A stretch of DNA of 64,000 bases from Mucilaginibacter achroorhodeus (lineage in GTDB: Bacteria; Bacteroidota; Bacteroidia; Sphingobacteriales; Sphingobacteriaceae), in contig NZ_VOEI01000001.1 of assembly GCF_007846095.1 (NCBI RefSeq), positions 372,001 to 436,000 of the forward strand. The letters are read 5' to 3'. Below, piece by piece: positions 37,418 to 45,560 of the stretch. A program made the position numbers and the translations under genes. The notes beneath the pieces were generated by a model, which did not search any database, had not been told where the DNA came from, and saw only the letters and a program-made list of their open reading frames with translations. Within the stretch, counting starts at the first letter, position 1, and every line of letters starts with the position of its first letter.

Positions 37418-37894
37418 ATGGAACAAGACCACAAAAAATTTATGCAGATGGCTATCGAGCTGTCGCAATATAATGTTGATAATGAACAAGGCGGGCCATT
37501 TGGTGCAGTGATCATAAAAGATGGCGATGTTATAGCCCGTAGTGCCAACCGCGTTGTGCCCACTAATGATCCAACCGCCCATGCCGAAGTTGCTGCCATA
37601 AGGCTGGCCTGCAAAGAGCTTGGAACCTACAATCTTGAAGGTTGTGTGATATACACCAGTTGCGAGCCTTGCCCTATGTGCCTTGGTGCTATTTATTGGG
37701 CGCGCATAGGCAAGGTTTATTATGCTAACACCAAGAAAGATGCTGCAGACATAGGCTTCGATGATCATTTTATTTACGATGAGTTGGAACTGCCCATGGC
37801 CAACCGCAAATTACCCTTTGAGCAATTAATGCATGATGATGCGTTGCAGGTGTTTAAGCAATGGCAACGGACGGAAAATAAAACTGATTATTAG
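37418..37894 (+). CDS. guaD: Guanine deaminase (cytidine deaminase-like zinc enzyme)
   Basis: Zinc hydrolase of 158 residues that converts guanine to xanthine. Ligands are H55 and the PCPMC cysteines C85 and C88, with E57 as the proton shuttle (HAEVAAIR; TSCEPCPMC). Several long stretches match what I recall of Bacillus subtilis GuaD: DPTAHAEV, CLGAIYWARIGKVYYA, GFDDHFIYDELELP and a C-terminal Tyr that in that enzyme completes the partner subunit's active site. tRNA adenosine deaminase TadA is the main alternative, but the YWAR segment and long C-terminal tail favour GuaD. The stop codon overlaps that of the convergent DUF6122 gene (TTAG). Confidence 0.8.
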   Translation: MEQDHKKFMQMAIELSQYNVDNEQGGPFGAVIIKDGDVIARSANRVVPTNDPTAHAEVAAIRLACKELGTYNLEGCVIYTSCEPCPMCLGAIYWARIGKVYYANTKKDAADIGFDDHFIYDELELPMANRKLPFEQLMHDDALQVFKQWQRTENKTDY

Positions 37895-38235
37895 TGCAGC
37901 CAATGCAGCCACTGGCAATCCTGCCAATCTGTAAGCATGTGGAACAGCAACCCTACCGCAATAATGCGTGTGCGGGGGAAAAATAGCAGTACAAAGTAGA
38001 CGCAAATTGCATAGTAAGAATGCAAGGGATGGTTGCCAATGCTGCAACGATTGGGATCGAAAATGGGATCAGCTAACAGATGGTCGGTATCTACCAGCAT
38101 GGTGGCTATCATAATCAACCAGGCTTTTTTCCATTCCTTTCTAAAAAATAAAAACGCCAGTAAACCCGGCGCTAAAAAGTGCAGACTGTAGTGAACTACA
38201 GTCCGCATTATACTTAGAAATTCGTGATTGCCCAT
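37891..38235 (-). CDS. DUF6122 family membrane protein
   Basis: A 114-residue protein with three to four hydrophobic segments and conserved histidines: TVVHYSLHFLAPGLLAFLFF, MIATMLVDTDHLLADPIFDP, NRCSIGNHPLHSYYAICVYF and GLLFHMLTDWQDC. I recognise these as the DUF6122 pattern of Bacteroidota. The Asp/His motifs (DTDHLL, HPLH, HMLTD) recall membrane-bound metal-dependent hydrolases of the YdjM/LexA-binding type, so a zinc site is possible. The function is unknown. It begins 7 nt after kdsA ends and is probably the last gene of that transcript. Confidence 0.75.
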   Translation of the reverse strand: MGNHEFLSIMRTVVHYSLHFLAPGLLAFLFFRKEWKKAWLIMIATMLVDTDHLLADPIFDPNRCSIGNHPLHSYYAICVYFVLLFFPRTRIIAVGLLFHMLTDWQDCQWLHWLH

Positions 38236-38242
38236 GCGGCAA

Positions 38243-39022
38243 TTAGGCTATCAGTGATTTTATCAATTCTTCCAGATCACGGAGATATAGCATATTCGGG
38301 CCATCACTTAAGGCATGGTCGGGATCGGGATGGGTTTCAATGAAGTAGCCGCTAGCCCCAAAAGCTTTTGCAGCGCGCGCCATTGATGGTACAAATTTAC
38401 GATCACCACCGGTTTTACCACCGGCACCTCCCGGGCGCTGTACCGAATGGGTACAATCCATACAAACCGGGTATCCAAACTCGGCCATATCAGCCACGTT
38501 CCTGAAATCTACCACCAAATTGTTGTAACCGAAAGAGTTACCGCGTTCGGTTAGGATCACTTGTTCGTTACCTGCTTCCTTTACTTTTTGTGCAGGATAA
38601 AACATATCCTGACCGGAAAGGAACTGCGCTTTTTTAATGTTCACTATCTTGCCCGTCTCTGCCGCTGCTACCAGCAAATCTGTTTGGCGGCAAAGGAAGG
38701 CAGGTATTTGCAAAATATCTACCACCTCAGCACAGGCCGCGGCCTGGGATGGTTCATGAATATCGGTAGTAACCGGCAAACCGAACTTTTCCTTCACATT
38801 GTTTAGCATCTCCATGCCTTTTGTAAGACCGGGACCGCGATAGCTGTGTATACTGGTTCTGTTGGCTTTATCAAATGACGATTTGAACACTACTGTAACA
38901 GGATATTTGCTGCCTATTTCTGCAACCTTTTCTGCAACAGTATAAAGCAGGTCCTGGTTCTCCATTACACATGGGCCAACAATAAAAAATGGTTCCGAAG
39001 TTATATCGTTATATAGTGCCAT
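38243..39022 (-). CDS. kdsA: 3-deoxy-D-manno-octulosonate 8-phosphate synthase
   Basis: Condenses phosphoenolpyruvate with arabinose 5-phosphate to give Kdo 8-phosphate. The product is 259 residues from the ATG at 39022, chosen because it starts right before FFIVGPCVMENQDL; a longer start at 39046 adds eight residues and more overlap with kdsB. Family motifs include VVFKSSFDKANRTS, TDIHEPSQA, the PEP/metal site segment DILQIPAFLCRQTDLL, LTERGNSFGYNNLVVDFR and the C-terminal ETHPDPDHALSDGPNM. The start lies within the last codons of kdsB, so the two are coupled. Confidence 0.93.
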   Translation of the reverse strand: MALYNDITSEPFFIVGPCVMENQDLLYTVAEKVAEIGSKYPVTVVFKSSFDKANRTSIHSYRGPGLTKGMEMLNNVKEKFGLPVTTDIHEPSQAAACAEVVDILQIPAFLCRQTDLLVAAAETGKIVNIKKAQFLSGQDMFYPAQKVKEAGNEQVILTERGNSFGYNNLVVDFRNVADMAEFGYPVCMDCTHSVQRPGGAGGKTGGDRKFVPSMARAAKAFGASGYFIETHPDPDHALSDGPNMLYLRDLEELIKSLIA

Positions 39023-39749
39023 TCTGTTTAAGTTTTTTTCGTGCAAGTTCCAAGTCTTCAGGTGTGTCTATCCCCTTCTCAATACTTTTCACTTCTATCA
39101 TTTTTATTTTATAGCCGTTCTCAATTGCCCTTAGCTGCTCCAACTTCTCTGTTTGCTCCAGGAACGAAACCGGCATGGTTATAAATTCCTTTAAAAAATT
39201 AGTACGGTACGCATATATACCCATGTGCTTACGATAAACGCTCACATCTGCCACCTCTTTATCCCTTGAGAACGGTATGGCAAAGCGTGAGAAATAGATC
39301 GCATATCCGTTTACATCGGTTATCACCTTTACCAGGTTAGGATTATTCAACTCATCCAAATTTTCTACCGGTGCACAAACGCTGGCCATTGCAGCATCAC
39401 TTTGTCGCATGGCAGTAATGAGCCTGTCAACAATACCGGGATAAAAAAAAGGTTCGTCACCTTGTACGTTTATTACCAAGTCGCACTCAATGGTTTTTAT
39501 CACTTCAGCAATACGGTCGGTTCCGCTGGGATGCTCAGGGCTGGTCATTAACACATGGTCTGTAAATTTTTTACAAGCATCCATTACCTCCTGGCTATCG
39601 GCAGCTATCCAGATACCATGATGGAGCTTAGCCTTTGCGCAAGCTTCATATACACGTTGAATAACAGGTTTGCCGCCAAGGTCAAGCAAAACCTTTCGCG
39701 GTAAGCGCGTTGAGTTAAGACGAGCAGGTATAACAATAGCGGTCTTCAA
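39009..39749 (-). CDS. kdsB: 3-deoxy-manno-octulosonate cytidylyltransferase (CMP-Kdo synthetase)
   Basis: Activates Kdo with CTP to CMP-Kdo. The 246 residues start with the nucleotide-binding IPARLNSTRLPRKVLLDLGG and contain SGTDRIAEV, the metal-binding NVQGDEPF and HMGIYAYR, with LEQLRAIENGYKI and VKSIEKGIDTPEDLE near the end. It follows kdsD by 2 nt and overlaps kdsA by 14 nt, so the three Kdo enzymes form one tight set. KpsU of capsule loci has the same reaction. Confidence 0.94.
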   Translation of the reverse strand: MKTAIVIPARLNSTRLPRKVLLDLGGKPVIQRVYEACAKAKLHHGIWIAADSQEVMDACKKFTDHVLMTSPEHPSGTDRIAEVIKTIECDLVINVQGDEPFFYPGIVDRLITAMRQSDAAMASVCAPVENLDELNNPNLVKVITDVNGYAIYFSRFAIPFSRDKEVADVSVYRKHMGIYAYRTNFLKEFITMPVSFLEQTEKLEQLRAIENGYKIKMIEVKSIEKGIDTPEDLELARKKLKQNGTI

Positions 39750-39751
39750 GC

Positions 39752-40687
39752 TTATATCTGGTTAAATATCTGGTAAACACCGGTTACTGCAGCGGTAGAA
39801 TTTTTAACAAGCAAGGTGGTTATCTTCCGCTCCAACATCAATTCTTCAGCATCAAATACCATCTCATCTTCATCAACAAAAATTGGGTTGGCATTCATAA
39901 AATCAGTTATGGGCATATGATGGATATCCTCGTACTTAACCAAACCCCTACGAAGATCACCATCGGTAATAACGCCCTCTACGTTATCCTGGTTACCAAC
40001 TATAACCATACCTAATTTACCTTCAGACATTTTGATCACCAGTTGCGTAAATGATGCATCAGCGTTTATAAAGGGAAGCCTATCTGTACGCATCAGATCT
40101 TTTACCTTCACCAATAACTTACGCCCAAGGCTACCACCCGGATGGAAACGGGCAAAGTCTGCCGGGGTAAAATCACGGGCCGTCATCAACGCTATAGCAA
40201 GGGCATCGCCCATTACCAAAGTTGCCGTTGTTGACGATGTTGGTGCAAGCTCAAGCGGACAAGCCTCCTGTGATACCTTAACATTTAAGTGAATCTGTGC
40301 GTGTGTAGCCAGAGTAGATGCCGGATTACCTGTTATAGCAATAAACTTATTTCTGTTATGGCGCAAATAAGGGATAAGCTTGAGGATCTCTTCAGTTTCG
40401 CCTGAGTAAGATATCAGCAACACAATATCTTCGTCGCTTATCATACCCAAATCACCATGAAAAGCTTCAGCCGGATGGAGAAAAAAACTTGGTGTGCCGG
40501 TGCTGGTAAAAGTAGCCGAGATCTTGCGGGCAACATGGCCCGATTTACCCATACCGCAAACTATTAATTTACCTTGCGATTTTAAAATAGCATTTACTGC
40601 ATCTTCAAAGGTATTGTCTAATCTTGCTGCCACCTCATTAAGAGATGCTATCTCGATGTCGAAAACTTTTTGGGCAATGCTCTTCAT
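39752..40687 (-). CDS. kdsD: Arabinose-5-phosphate isomerase (KpsF/GutQ family)
   Basis: Interconverts ribulose 5-phosphate and arabinose 5-phosphate, the precursor of Kdo. The 311 residues consist of an N-terminal SIS domain (KLIVCGMGKSGHVARKISAT near residues 40-60, STGTPSFFLHPAEAFHGDLG, ISYSGETEEIL) and two CBS domains from about residue 200 (VKDLMRTDRLPFINADASFT and ITDFMNANPIFVDEDEMVFD). It is upstream of kdsB by 2 nt, completing the path from ribulose 5-phosphate to CMP-Kdo except for the Kdo 8-phosphate phosphatase (KdsC), which is not in the window. Confidence 0.93.
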   Translation of the reverse strand: MKSIAQKVFDIEIASLNEVAARLDNTFEDAVNAILKSQGKLIVCGMGKSGHVARKISATFTSTGTPSFFLHPAEAFHGDLGMISDEDIVLLISYSGETEEILKLIPYLRHNRNKFIAITGNPASTLATHAQIHLNVKVSQEACPLELAPTSSTTATLVMGDALAIALMTARDFTPADFARFHPGGSLGRKLLVKVKDLMRTDRLPFINADASFTQLVIKMSEGKLGMVIVGNQDNVEGVITDGDLRRGLVKYEDIHHMPITDFMNANPIFVDEDEMVFDAEELMLERKITTLLVKNSTAAVTGVYQIFNQI

Positions 40688-40770
40688 TAAACAGTATCCA
40701 CTTTATTTAGCATTGCAATATTACTCAATAAAATTCAGATAAGCCGTTTATACAGCGCGGTAGGAAAGCC

Positions 40771-42717
40771 TTAATCAAATACTACACTAAGCTTAGGCGC
40801 TTCGGTGGTTACGATACGAGGCTGTTTGTTATTATCAAGATGCTCAAACTTAGAGTTCTTGCTCAGGAATTCCGGAACAATATCCTTCATCTTGCCTACA
40901 GTTGCCATTTCATCACCTTGTTTGTTCAATGATATCAATTCATTGATATCATTGGCTACCTGTTCATGCGGATAGGTTATCACACGGGAGATCTTTATCT
41001 TTTCGTGATGCGTAGGCATGGTGTTTTCACCGCTGTTAAGCAACTCTTCGTACAGCTTCTCACCAGGGCGTAAGCCAGAATATACTATTTTGATATCTCT
41101 ATCAGGCTGCAAGCCTGCAAGTTTTATCATCTTCAGGGCCAAATCAACTATTTTCACAGGCTCGCCCATATCAAATATAAATATCTCTCCTCCGCTACCC
41201 ATTGTACCTGCCTCAAGCACCAAATGCACGGCCTCAGGTATAGTCATAAAGTAACGGGTGATCTCCGGGTGGGTTACCGTAATAGGCCCGCCCTTTTGTA
41301 TCTGAGCACGGAAACGCGGAATAACCGACCCGTTAGAACCTAACACATTACCAAATCGCGTAGTGATAAAGCAAGTGCCTTTATTAGCCGGGCTATCTTT
41401 AAGCGATTGTATGTAGATCTCGGCGATACGTTTGCTTGCGCCCATTACGTTTGTAGGGTTAACCGCTTTATCAGTTGATACCATCACAAACTTATCTGCT
41501 CTAAAGGCGAGGCACAGGTCTGCAATATTCTTTGTTCCTAAAACGTTCGCACGAATAGCCTCTGAGGGGTTTTCTTCCATCATCGGTACATGCTTGTAAG
41601 CAGCAGCGTGATAAACTACCTCAGGCCTATGATCTGAGAACAGTTTATGCATGCGGTAATAATTACGTATATCGCCGATAAAAATCACCACAGGTATATG
41701 CGGGAATTTCTCTTCGATCTCTAATCTTACCTCGTGCAGAGGTGACTCGGCCTGGTCGCATAGGATTACCATTGCGGGGCCGTATTGCAGCACCTGCTGT
41801 ACAATCTCAGACCCAATAGAACCGGCGGCGCCGGTAACCAATACTCTTTTATCTTTTAAATCTTGTGAGATACGTGTAGTATCGATCTGGATAGTTTTGC
41901 GTTGCAAAAGATCCTCGATCTTTAGATCCTTTATTTGTTGCAGGTTAAGTTTACCATAGATCCACTGGTCTGATGGAGGTACGGTTAAAACCTGTATACC
42001 TAAAGCAAGGCAGTTCTCAAGCGCAGTTCTCTTTTCCTGCTCATCCAAATGATGATTCATGATGATCATCTTATCAACAGAGCGCTTCTCTTTGATCTTA
42101 GCAAGTTTACTGATGTCATAAACCTTTACCGCTTGTATCTCTTTGTTGATCTTATTCGGATCGTTATCTACGAAGCCGGCAACCACAAAGTTAGTTGCGC
42201 TGGTTTCGAGCGCCTGCTTTACCAATACAGCACTGTTATCAGACCCGTATATCAATACTACAGATTTGTTTCCTGCAGAATAATTATTTAAATAATTGAA
42301 GGCGCTTTTAACTGCGCTTCTAAGCAATATAAGCAAGGTACTTGATACCGAAAAGTTGACAAGTAACACAAAATCAATTGTAGAAGAACTTACGTGAAGG
42401 TATTTTTTTATCCAAAGGGTAATAACAGCCAGATAAATTATACTGCTTATGAATACCGATCCGAAAATCCTCAACACATCTCTGGTGTTAGAGTACCTTA
42501 TCAATCCTGTATGTATACGCATGGTAAACATTACCAATGCAGCCACAACGGCATAAACGGCAGTGTATATAAAAAAATAGCCCCTTAAGATATTGGAGAA
42601 CTCGAAGCGATTTACAATAAGATAGGACGAAGCAAAAGACCATGTTACGATAACAAAGTCTGCAAGCATTATTATCCACCTGGGTATTACCTTATTAAAA
42701 AGCAAATATTTTTTCAT
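40771..42717 (-). CDS. Membrane UDP-GlcNAc 4,6-dehydratase (WbpM/PglF/CapD-type)
   Basis: A 648-residue polysaccharide biosynthesis protein with four N-terminal transmembrane helices (within residues 12-145), a first Rossmann-like part (about 150-260) and a C-terminal SDR dehydratase. The cofactor loop VLVTGAAGSIGSE is near residue 294 and STDKAVNPTNVMGASKR near 412-428; in the last motif Met takes the place of the usual catalytic Tyr, the S-M-K variant known from WbpM. The expected product is UDP-4-keto-6-deoxy-GlcNAc at the inner membrane. With the reductase and the WbpL-like transferase upstream it forms a priming-sugar module. A good promoter precedes it. Confidence 0.88.
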   Translation of the reverse strand: MKKYLLFNKVIPRWIIMLADFVIVTWSFASSYLIVNRFEFSNILRGYFFIYTAVYAVVAALVMFTMRIHTGLIRYSNTRDVLRIFGSVFISSIIYLAVITLWIKKYLHVSSSTIDFVLLVNFSVSSTLLILLRSAVKSAFNYLNNYSAGNKSVVLIYGSDNSAVLVKQALETSATNFVVAGFVDNDPNKINKEIQAVKVYDISKLAKIKEKRSVDKMIIMNHHLDEQEKRTALENCLALGIQVLTVPPSDQWIYGKLNLQQIKDLKIEDLLQRKTIQIDTTRISQDLKDKRVLVTGAAGSIGSEIVQQVLQYGPAMVILCDQAESPLHEVRLEIEEKFPHIPVVIFIGDIRNYYRMHKLFSDHRPEVVYHAAAYKHVPMMEENPSEAIRANVLGTKNIADLCLAFRADKFVMVSTDKAVNPTNVMGASKRIAEIYIQSLKDSPANKGTCFITTRFGNVLGSNGSVIPRFRAQIQKGGPITVTHPEITRYFMTIPEAVHLVLEAGTMGSGGEIFIFDMGEPVKIVDLALKMIKLAGLQPDRDIKIVYSGLRPGEKLYEELLNSGENTMPTHHEKIKISRVITYPHEQVANDINELISLNKQGDEMATVGKMKDIVPEFLSKNSKFEHLDNNKQPRIVTTEAPKLSVVFD

Positions 42718-42739
42718 AGGGTTATAATGGGGGCGGATG

Positions 42740-42771
42740 CAAAATTAATAAATTTTTAAATATTACTGCAA
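42740..42771 (-). promoter_or_regulatory. Bacteroidota-type promoter of the dehydratase/kds transcript
   Basis: On the - strand TTGC (42771-42768) is 20 nt before TAATTTTG (42747-42740), a full -7 match. It ends 22 nt before the dehydratase ATG, so this end of the locus can be transcribed independently. Confidence 0.5.
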
Positions 42772-42858
42772 TAACTTAATTATTTAATATTAAGCTGCCA
42801 ACCCTAAAGCATAACGTAGTTAAAGCAGATGACTAACAGCGTTTGCCAATGTTGTGTT

Positions 42859-43830
42859 TTATTTGTTTTGAGAAAGCTTAAGCATCGAATGTTTTGTTAT
42901 CAGATATCGCTTAACAATAACGTAGCTAACGGCCAATGGAGCAAGAATGACAATAAATTTCCATAATGGATGCAATGGAATTGCTATTACAACAATAATT
43001 ACAATAACCTGTGCTATAGCGTAGCAAGTGGAAACAAGCAGATGCGGAACCTTGTACTCATTAGCTAAAATTTGATAAAAATGAAGCCTATGAGCTTCAA
43101 AAATATTTTGCCGCAGCATTAATCTTTGAACAATGGTTAATACAGACTCAACGCCATATATTGCTAAAAACAGGATGTACGTGAAATCATGTGTCTGAAG
43201 AATCAGCTTGAAAATAAGGAACACGATCCAAAACGCTATGGTTATGCTGCCCACATCGCCTGCAAAACATTTTGCTTTTTTCCTGAAGTTAAAAAACAAA
43301 AACACCACGTTAGCAAGCATTGGGAGCCATATTAGATCGGGCTCGATAAAGCTAACAACACTGTTATTAACGTATTGCAGCCCCGCAAGCACTGCAAGCG
43401 TATAACCGCCGGTTATGCCATTGATGCCATCCATAAAATTGTAGACATTAATGATCCCTATCGCAAAAAAATAACTAACGATAATTAATAGCACCGGCAG
43501 TTTCATGATGCCAAGTGCTACGAACATCATTGTTACAGCAGTGAAATGGACTACAAGGCGTATTTTAGATGACAAAGTGACCCTGTCATCAATAAAACTG
43601 ATGATTCCGATGGCAACAGCACCAGCAGCCGGAAGTTGGTAGGCAGGATATAAAAAGAATATAAGGATGCAAGCTATCGGAAAGATAACTCCTCCTCCCC
43701 TTATTGTAAGACTGGTATGTGAACTACGTTCGTTCGGTCTGTCAACGATATTGTAGCGCGCAGCAATACGAAAATACACCAACATTATGGCAAAAAAAAC
43801 GATTGCTACAGCTGGATAGAAATAAATCAT
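42859..43830 (-). CDS. Undecaprenyl-phosphate sugar-1-phosphate transferase (WecA/WbpL family)
   Basis: Polytopic inner-membrane enzyme of 323 residues, about ten helices, of the MraY/WecA superfamily. It transfers a HexNAc-1-phosphate from a UDP-sugar to undecaprenyl phosphate and so starts a polymer repeat unit. Motifs: DRPNERSSHTSLTIRGGGV at residues 27-45, the catalytic/Mg segment INVYNFMDGINGITGGY near 131-147 and CFAGDVGSITIAFW near 190-203. The ATG overlaps the upstream reductase stop (ATGA). No PglC/WcaJ-type initiating transferase is present in the window, so this is the likely primer of the locus; D-FucNAc or D-QuiNAc is the expected sugar from the neighbours. Confidence 0.88.
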   Translation of the reverse strand: MIYFYPAVAIVFFAIMLVYFRIAARYNIVDRPNERSSHTSLTIRGGGVIFPIACILIFFLYPAYQLPAAGAVAIGIISFIDDRVTLSSKIRLVVHFTAVTMMFVALGIMKLPVLLIIVSYFFAIGIINVYNFMDGINGITGGYTLAVLAGLQYVNNSVVSFIEPDLIWLPMLANVVFLFFNFRKKAKCFAGDVGSITIAFWIVFLIFKLILQTHDFTYILFLAIYGVESVLTIVQRLMLRQNIFEAHRLHFYQILANEYKVPHLLVSTCYAIAQVIVIIVVIAIPLHPLWKFIVILAPLAVSYVIVKRYLITKHSMLKLSQNK

Positions 43831-44753
43831 AAATTTTGTTTGAGCTTTTCAACTACAGGCGATGGCGTCCAATTGATTACTTGATGGAGTTTGCTGTCGT
43901 TAAAAGTTAAAGTTGATTTTATTTTTCGCAGTTTGCTTGAGTTTATAGGTGAACGTTTACCTACCAAATCTCCAACACCGGCCATTAATGTGGCTACAAA
44001 TGAAGGTATGGCAAAAGGCATTTTAACCTTTAAACCATCAGCTATAATAGTTTCAAGTTCTTTAAAACTTGGATGAAACCCATCGGTAATATTATATACC
44101 CCACCAACAGGAGCAACTAACGGAATAACCTTAGCCACATCCTCTGCCCATATTACGCTTTTACGCGCATTGGCCTTACCTATGCTAAAGTATCTGCCTT
44201 TTTTTATGCTGTTCACCATTGCCCCAAGGTTACCCGGCGCGCCGGGACCGGCAACAAGCGGTAAACGCAGTATAGTTAAAGTCATGTTATTAGATTTTGC
44301 CCAGGTTAACAAATACTCTTCTGCGAGAATCTTTGATTTAGCGTAAGGAGTGTTACCAATCAGAGCATGGTCTTCCGTGATCATTTCTCCCTCATCAACG
44401 CCGTAAACAGCTACCGTGCTTATAAAGACGAAATACTTAGGTAAAATTGATAATCTATTGAGTTGATTACAAAGATTCTTAGTGCCCAAGAAGTTAACAT
44501 CAAAAAAATCCTTAGCTTCTTTATCTGTCTTTGGCACAACATGAGCTTTGCCGGCAGCGTGTATTACTGTATTGATACCTTCCGGCAGCTTAATGGTGGA
44601 ACTTGAGTCAGATATATCGAACTGAATATCATTATCACTGCCCCGCCCAATTGTTATAATCTTTGCATTTATCGAAGATTCGAGATAGGTTTTTACAATT
44701 CTTCCTAAAAATCCAGATCCGCCGGTCAATAATATCTTATCAGCATTCATCAT
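43827..44753 (-). CDS. NAD-dependent epimerase/reductase (WbpK/WbpV-like SDR)
   Basis: An extended SDR of 308 residues with the Rossmann motif LLTGGSGFLG (residues 8-17), the catalytic Ser region FISTVAVYG and YAKSK (YxxxK). It ends with WTPSPVVEKL. By family and by its position directly before a WbpL-like transferase and a WbpM-like dehydratase, the likely job is reduction of UDP-4-keto-6-deoxy-GlcNAc to UDP-D-FucNAc or UDP-D-QuiNAc; 4-epimerisation of UDP-GlcNAc is the alternative. Start and stop overlap both neighbours by ATGA, giving tight coupling. The ATG three codons in from the 5' side cannot be excluded as start. Confidence 0.82.
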   Translation of the reverse strand: MMNADKILLTGGSGFLGRIVKTYLESSINAKIITIGRGSDNDIQFDISDSSSTIKLPEGINTVIHAAGKAHVVPKTDKEAKDFFDVNFLGTKNLCNQLNRLSILPKYFVFISTVAVYGVDEGEMITEDHALIGNTPYAKSKILAEEYLLTWAKSNNMTLTILRLPLVAGPGAPGNLGAMVNSIKKGRYFSIGKANARKSVIWAEDVAKVIPLVAPVGGVYNITDGFHPSFKELETIIADGLKVKMPFAIPSFVATLMAGVGDLVGKRSPINSSKLRKIKSTLTFNDSKLHQVINWTPSPVVEKLKQNL

Positions 44754-45511
44754 CTTAGATACTGTACTACTTTCTTAAAGATCCTTAAAGGCCAAAAATA
44801 CAGCGGTGGCTTTACGCCATTCATCTTCCATGATAAGATAATTTCTTTATTACCCCTTACAATGTTCTTGAAACTTTTAGTACTCTCGCCACCCATGCGC
44901 ATGTTAACTATAAACTTGTTCAAATGATAAGATTTGTATTTGTTTATTTTTAATGCGCGCATCATGAACTCGTAATCAGAAGTGATTTTGAAGTCGGGGA
45001 AATACACCCCTATCTTATCATAAACATGCTTTTTTACAAACAAAGACGGATGTGGCGCTACATCTCCATTATCAAAAAAACTATCGTAGTAAGGCTTCGC
45101 TAACCACGTTCTTACCTTTATTTCAGGATCATCTTTAAAGTAAGTGATGTTACCATACAAAAGATCGACATTTCGCTCAACAAATTCCTGAGCTATTTCT
45201 GTAATAATGGTATTAGAGCAATATATGTCATCAGAATTTAGTATCCCAATAATGTCCCCGGTTGCAAGCTTGATTCCTTTGTTCATAGCATCATACAAAC
45301 CTTTGTCTGGTTCTGACACTATTACATTGATTTTATCACTATATCTTTGAACTATTTGTAGTGTATCATCCTTGGAATTACCATCGATGATTATGTATTC
45401 AATGTTCGCGTAATTTTGAGAGAGCACAGATTTTATGCTATCCTCAATTGTTGCCGCACTATTGTAGCACACAGTTATTATACTAACAGTGGGCTGTACT
45501 TTCTGAGACAT
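44750..45511 (-). CDS. Glycosyltransferase family 2 (WcaE-like)
   Basis: Cytoplasmic GT-A glycosyltransferase of 253 residues. Seen are the N-terminal VSIITVCYNSAATIEDSIKS, the nucleotide-binding YIIIDGNSKDDT, ISEPDKG-like EPDKGLYDAMNKGIKLA, the metal-binding LNSDD and the acceptor region HPSLFVKK, FKITSDYEFMMRA. Enzymes of this pattern (WcaE, WbbX-like) add one sugar to the lipid-linked repeat unit. Donor and linkage cannot be told. It begins about 50 nt after gmd and overlaps the next gene by 4 nt. Confidence 0.88.
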   Translation of the reverse strand: MSQKVQPTVSIITVCYNSAATIEDSIKSVLSQNYANIEYIIIDGNSKDDTLQIVQRYSDKINVIVSEPDKGLYDAMNKGIKLATGDIIGILNSDDIYCSNTIITEIAQEFVERNVDLLYGNITYFKDDPEIKVRTWLAKPYYDSFFDNGDVAPHPSLFVKKHVYDKIGVYFPDFKITSDYEFMMRALKINKYKSYHLNKFIVNMRMGGESTKSFKNIVRGNKEIILSWKMNGVKPPLYFWPLRIFKKVVQYLR

Positions 45512-45560
45512 GAAAAATTTATTGATTATGTAGTATCCCTGCAGGGTACATTAATACAAA

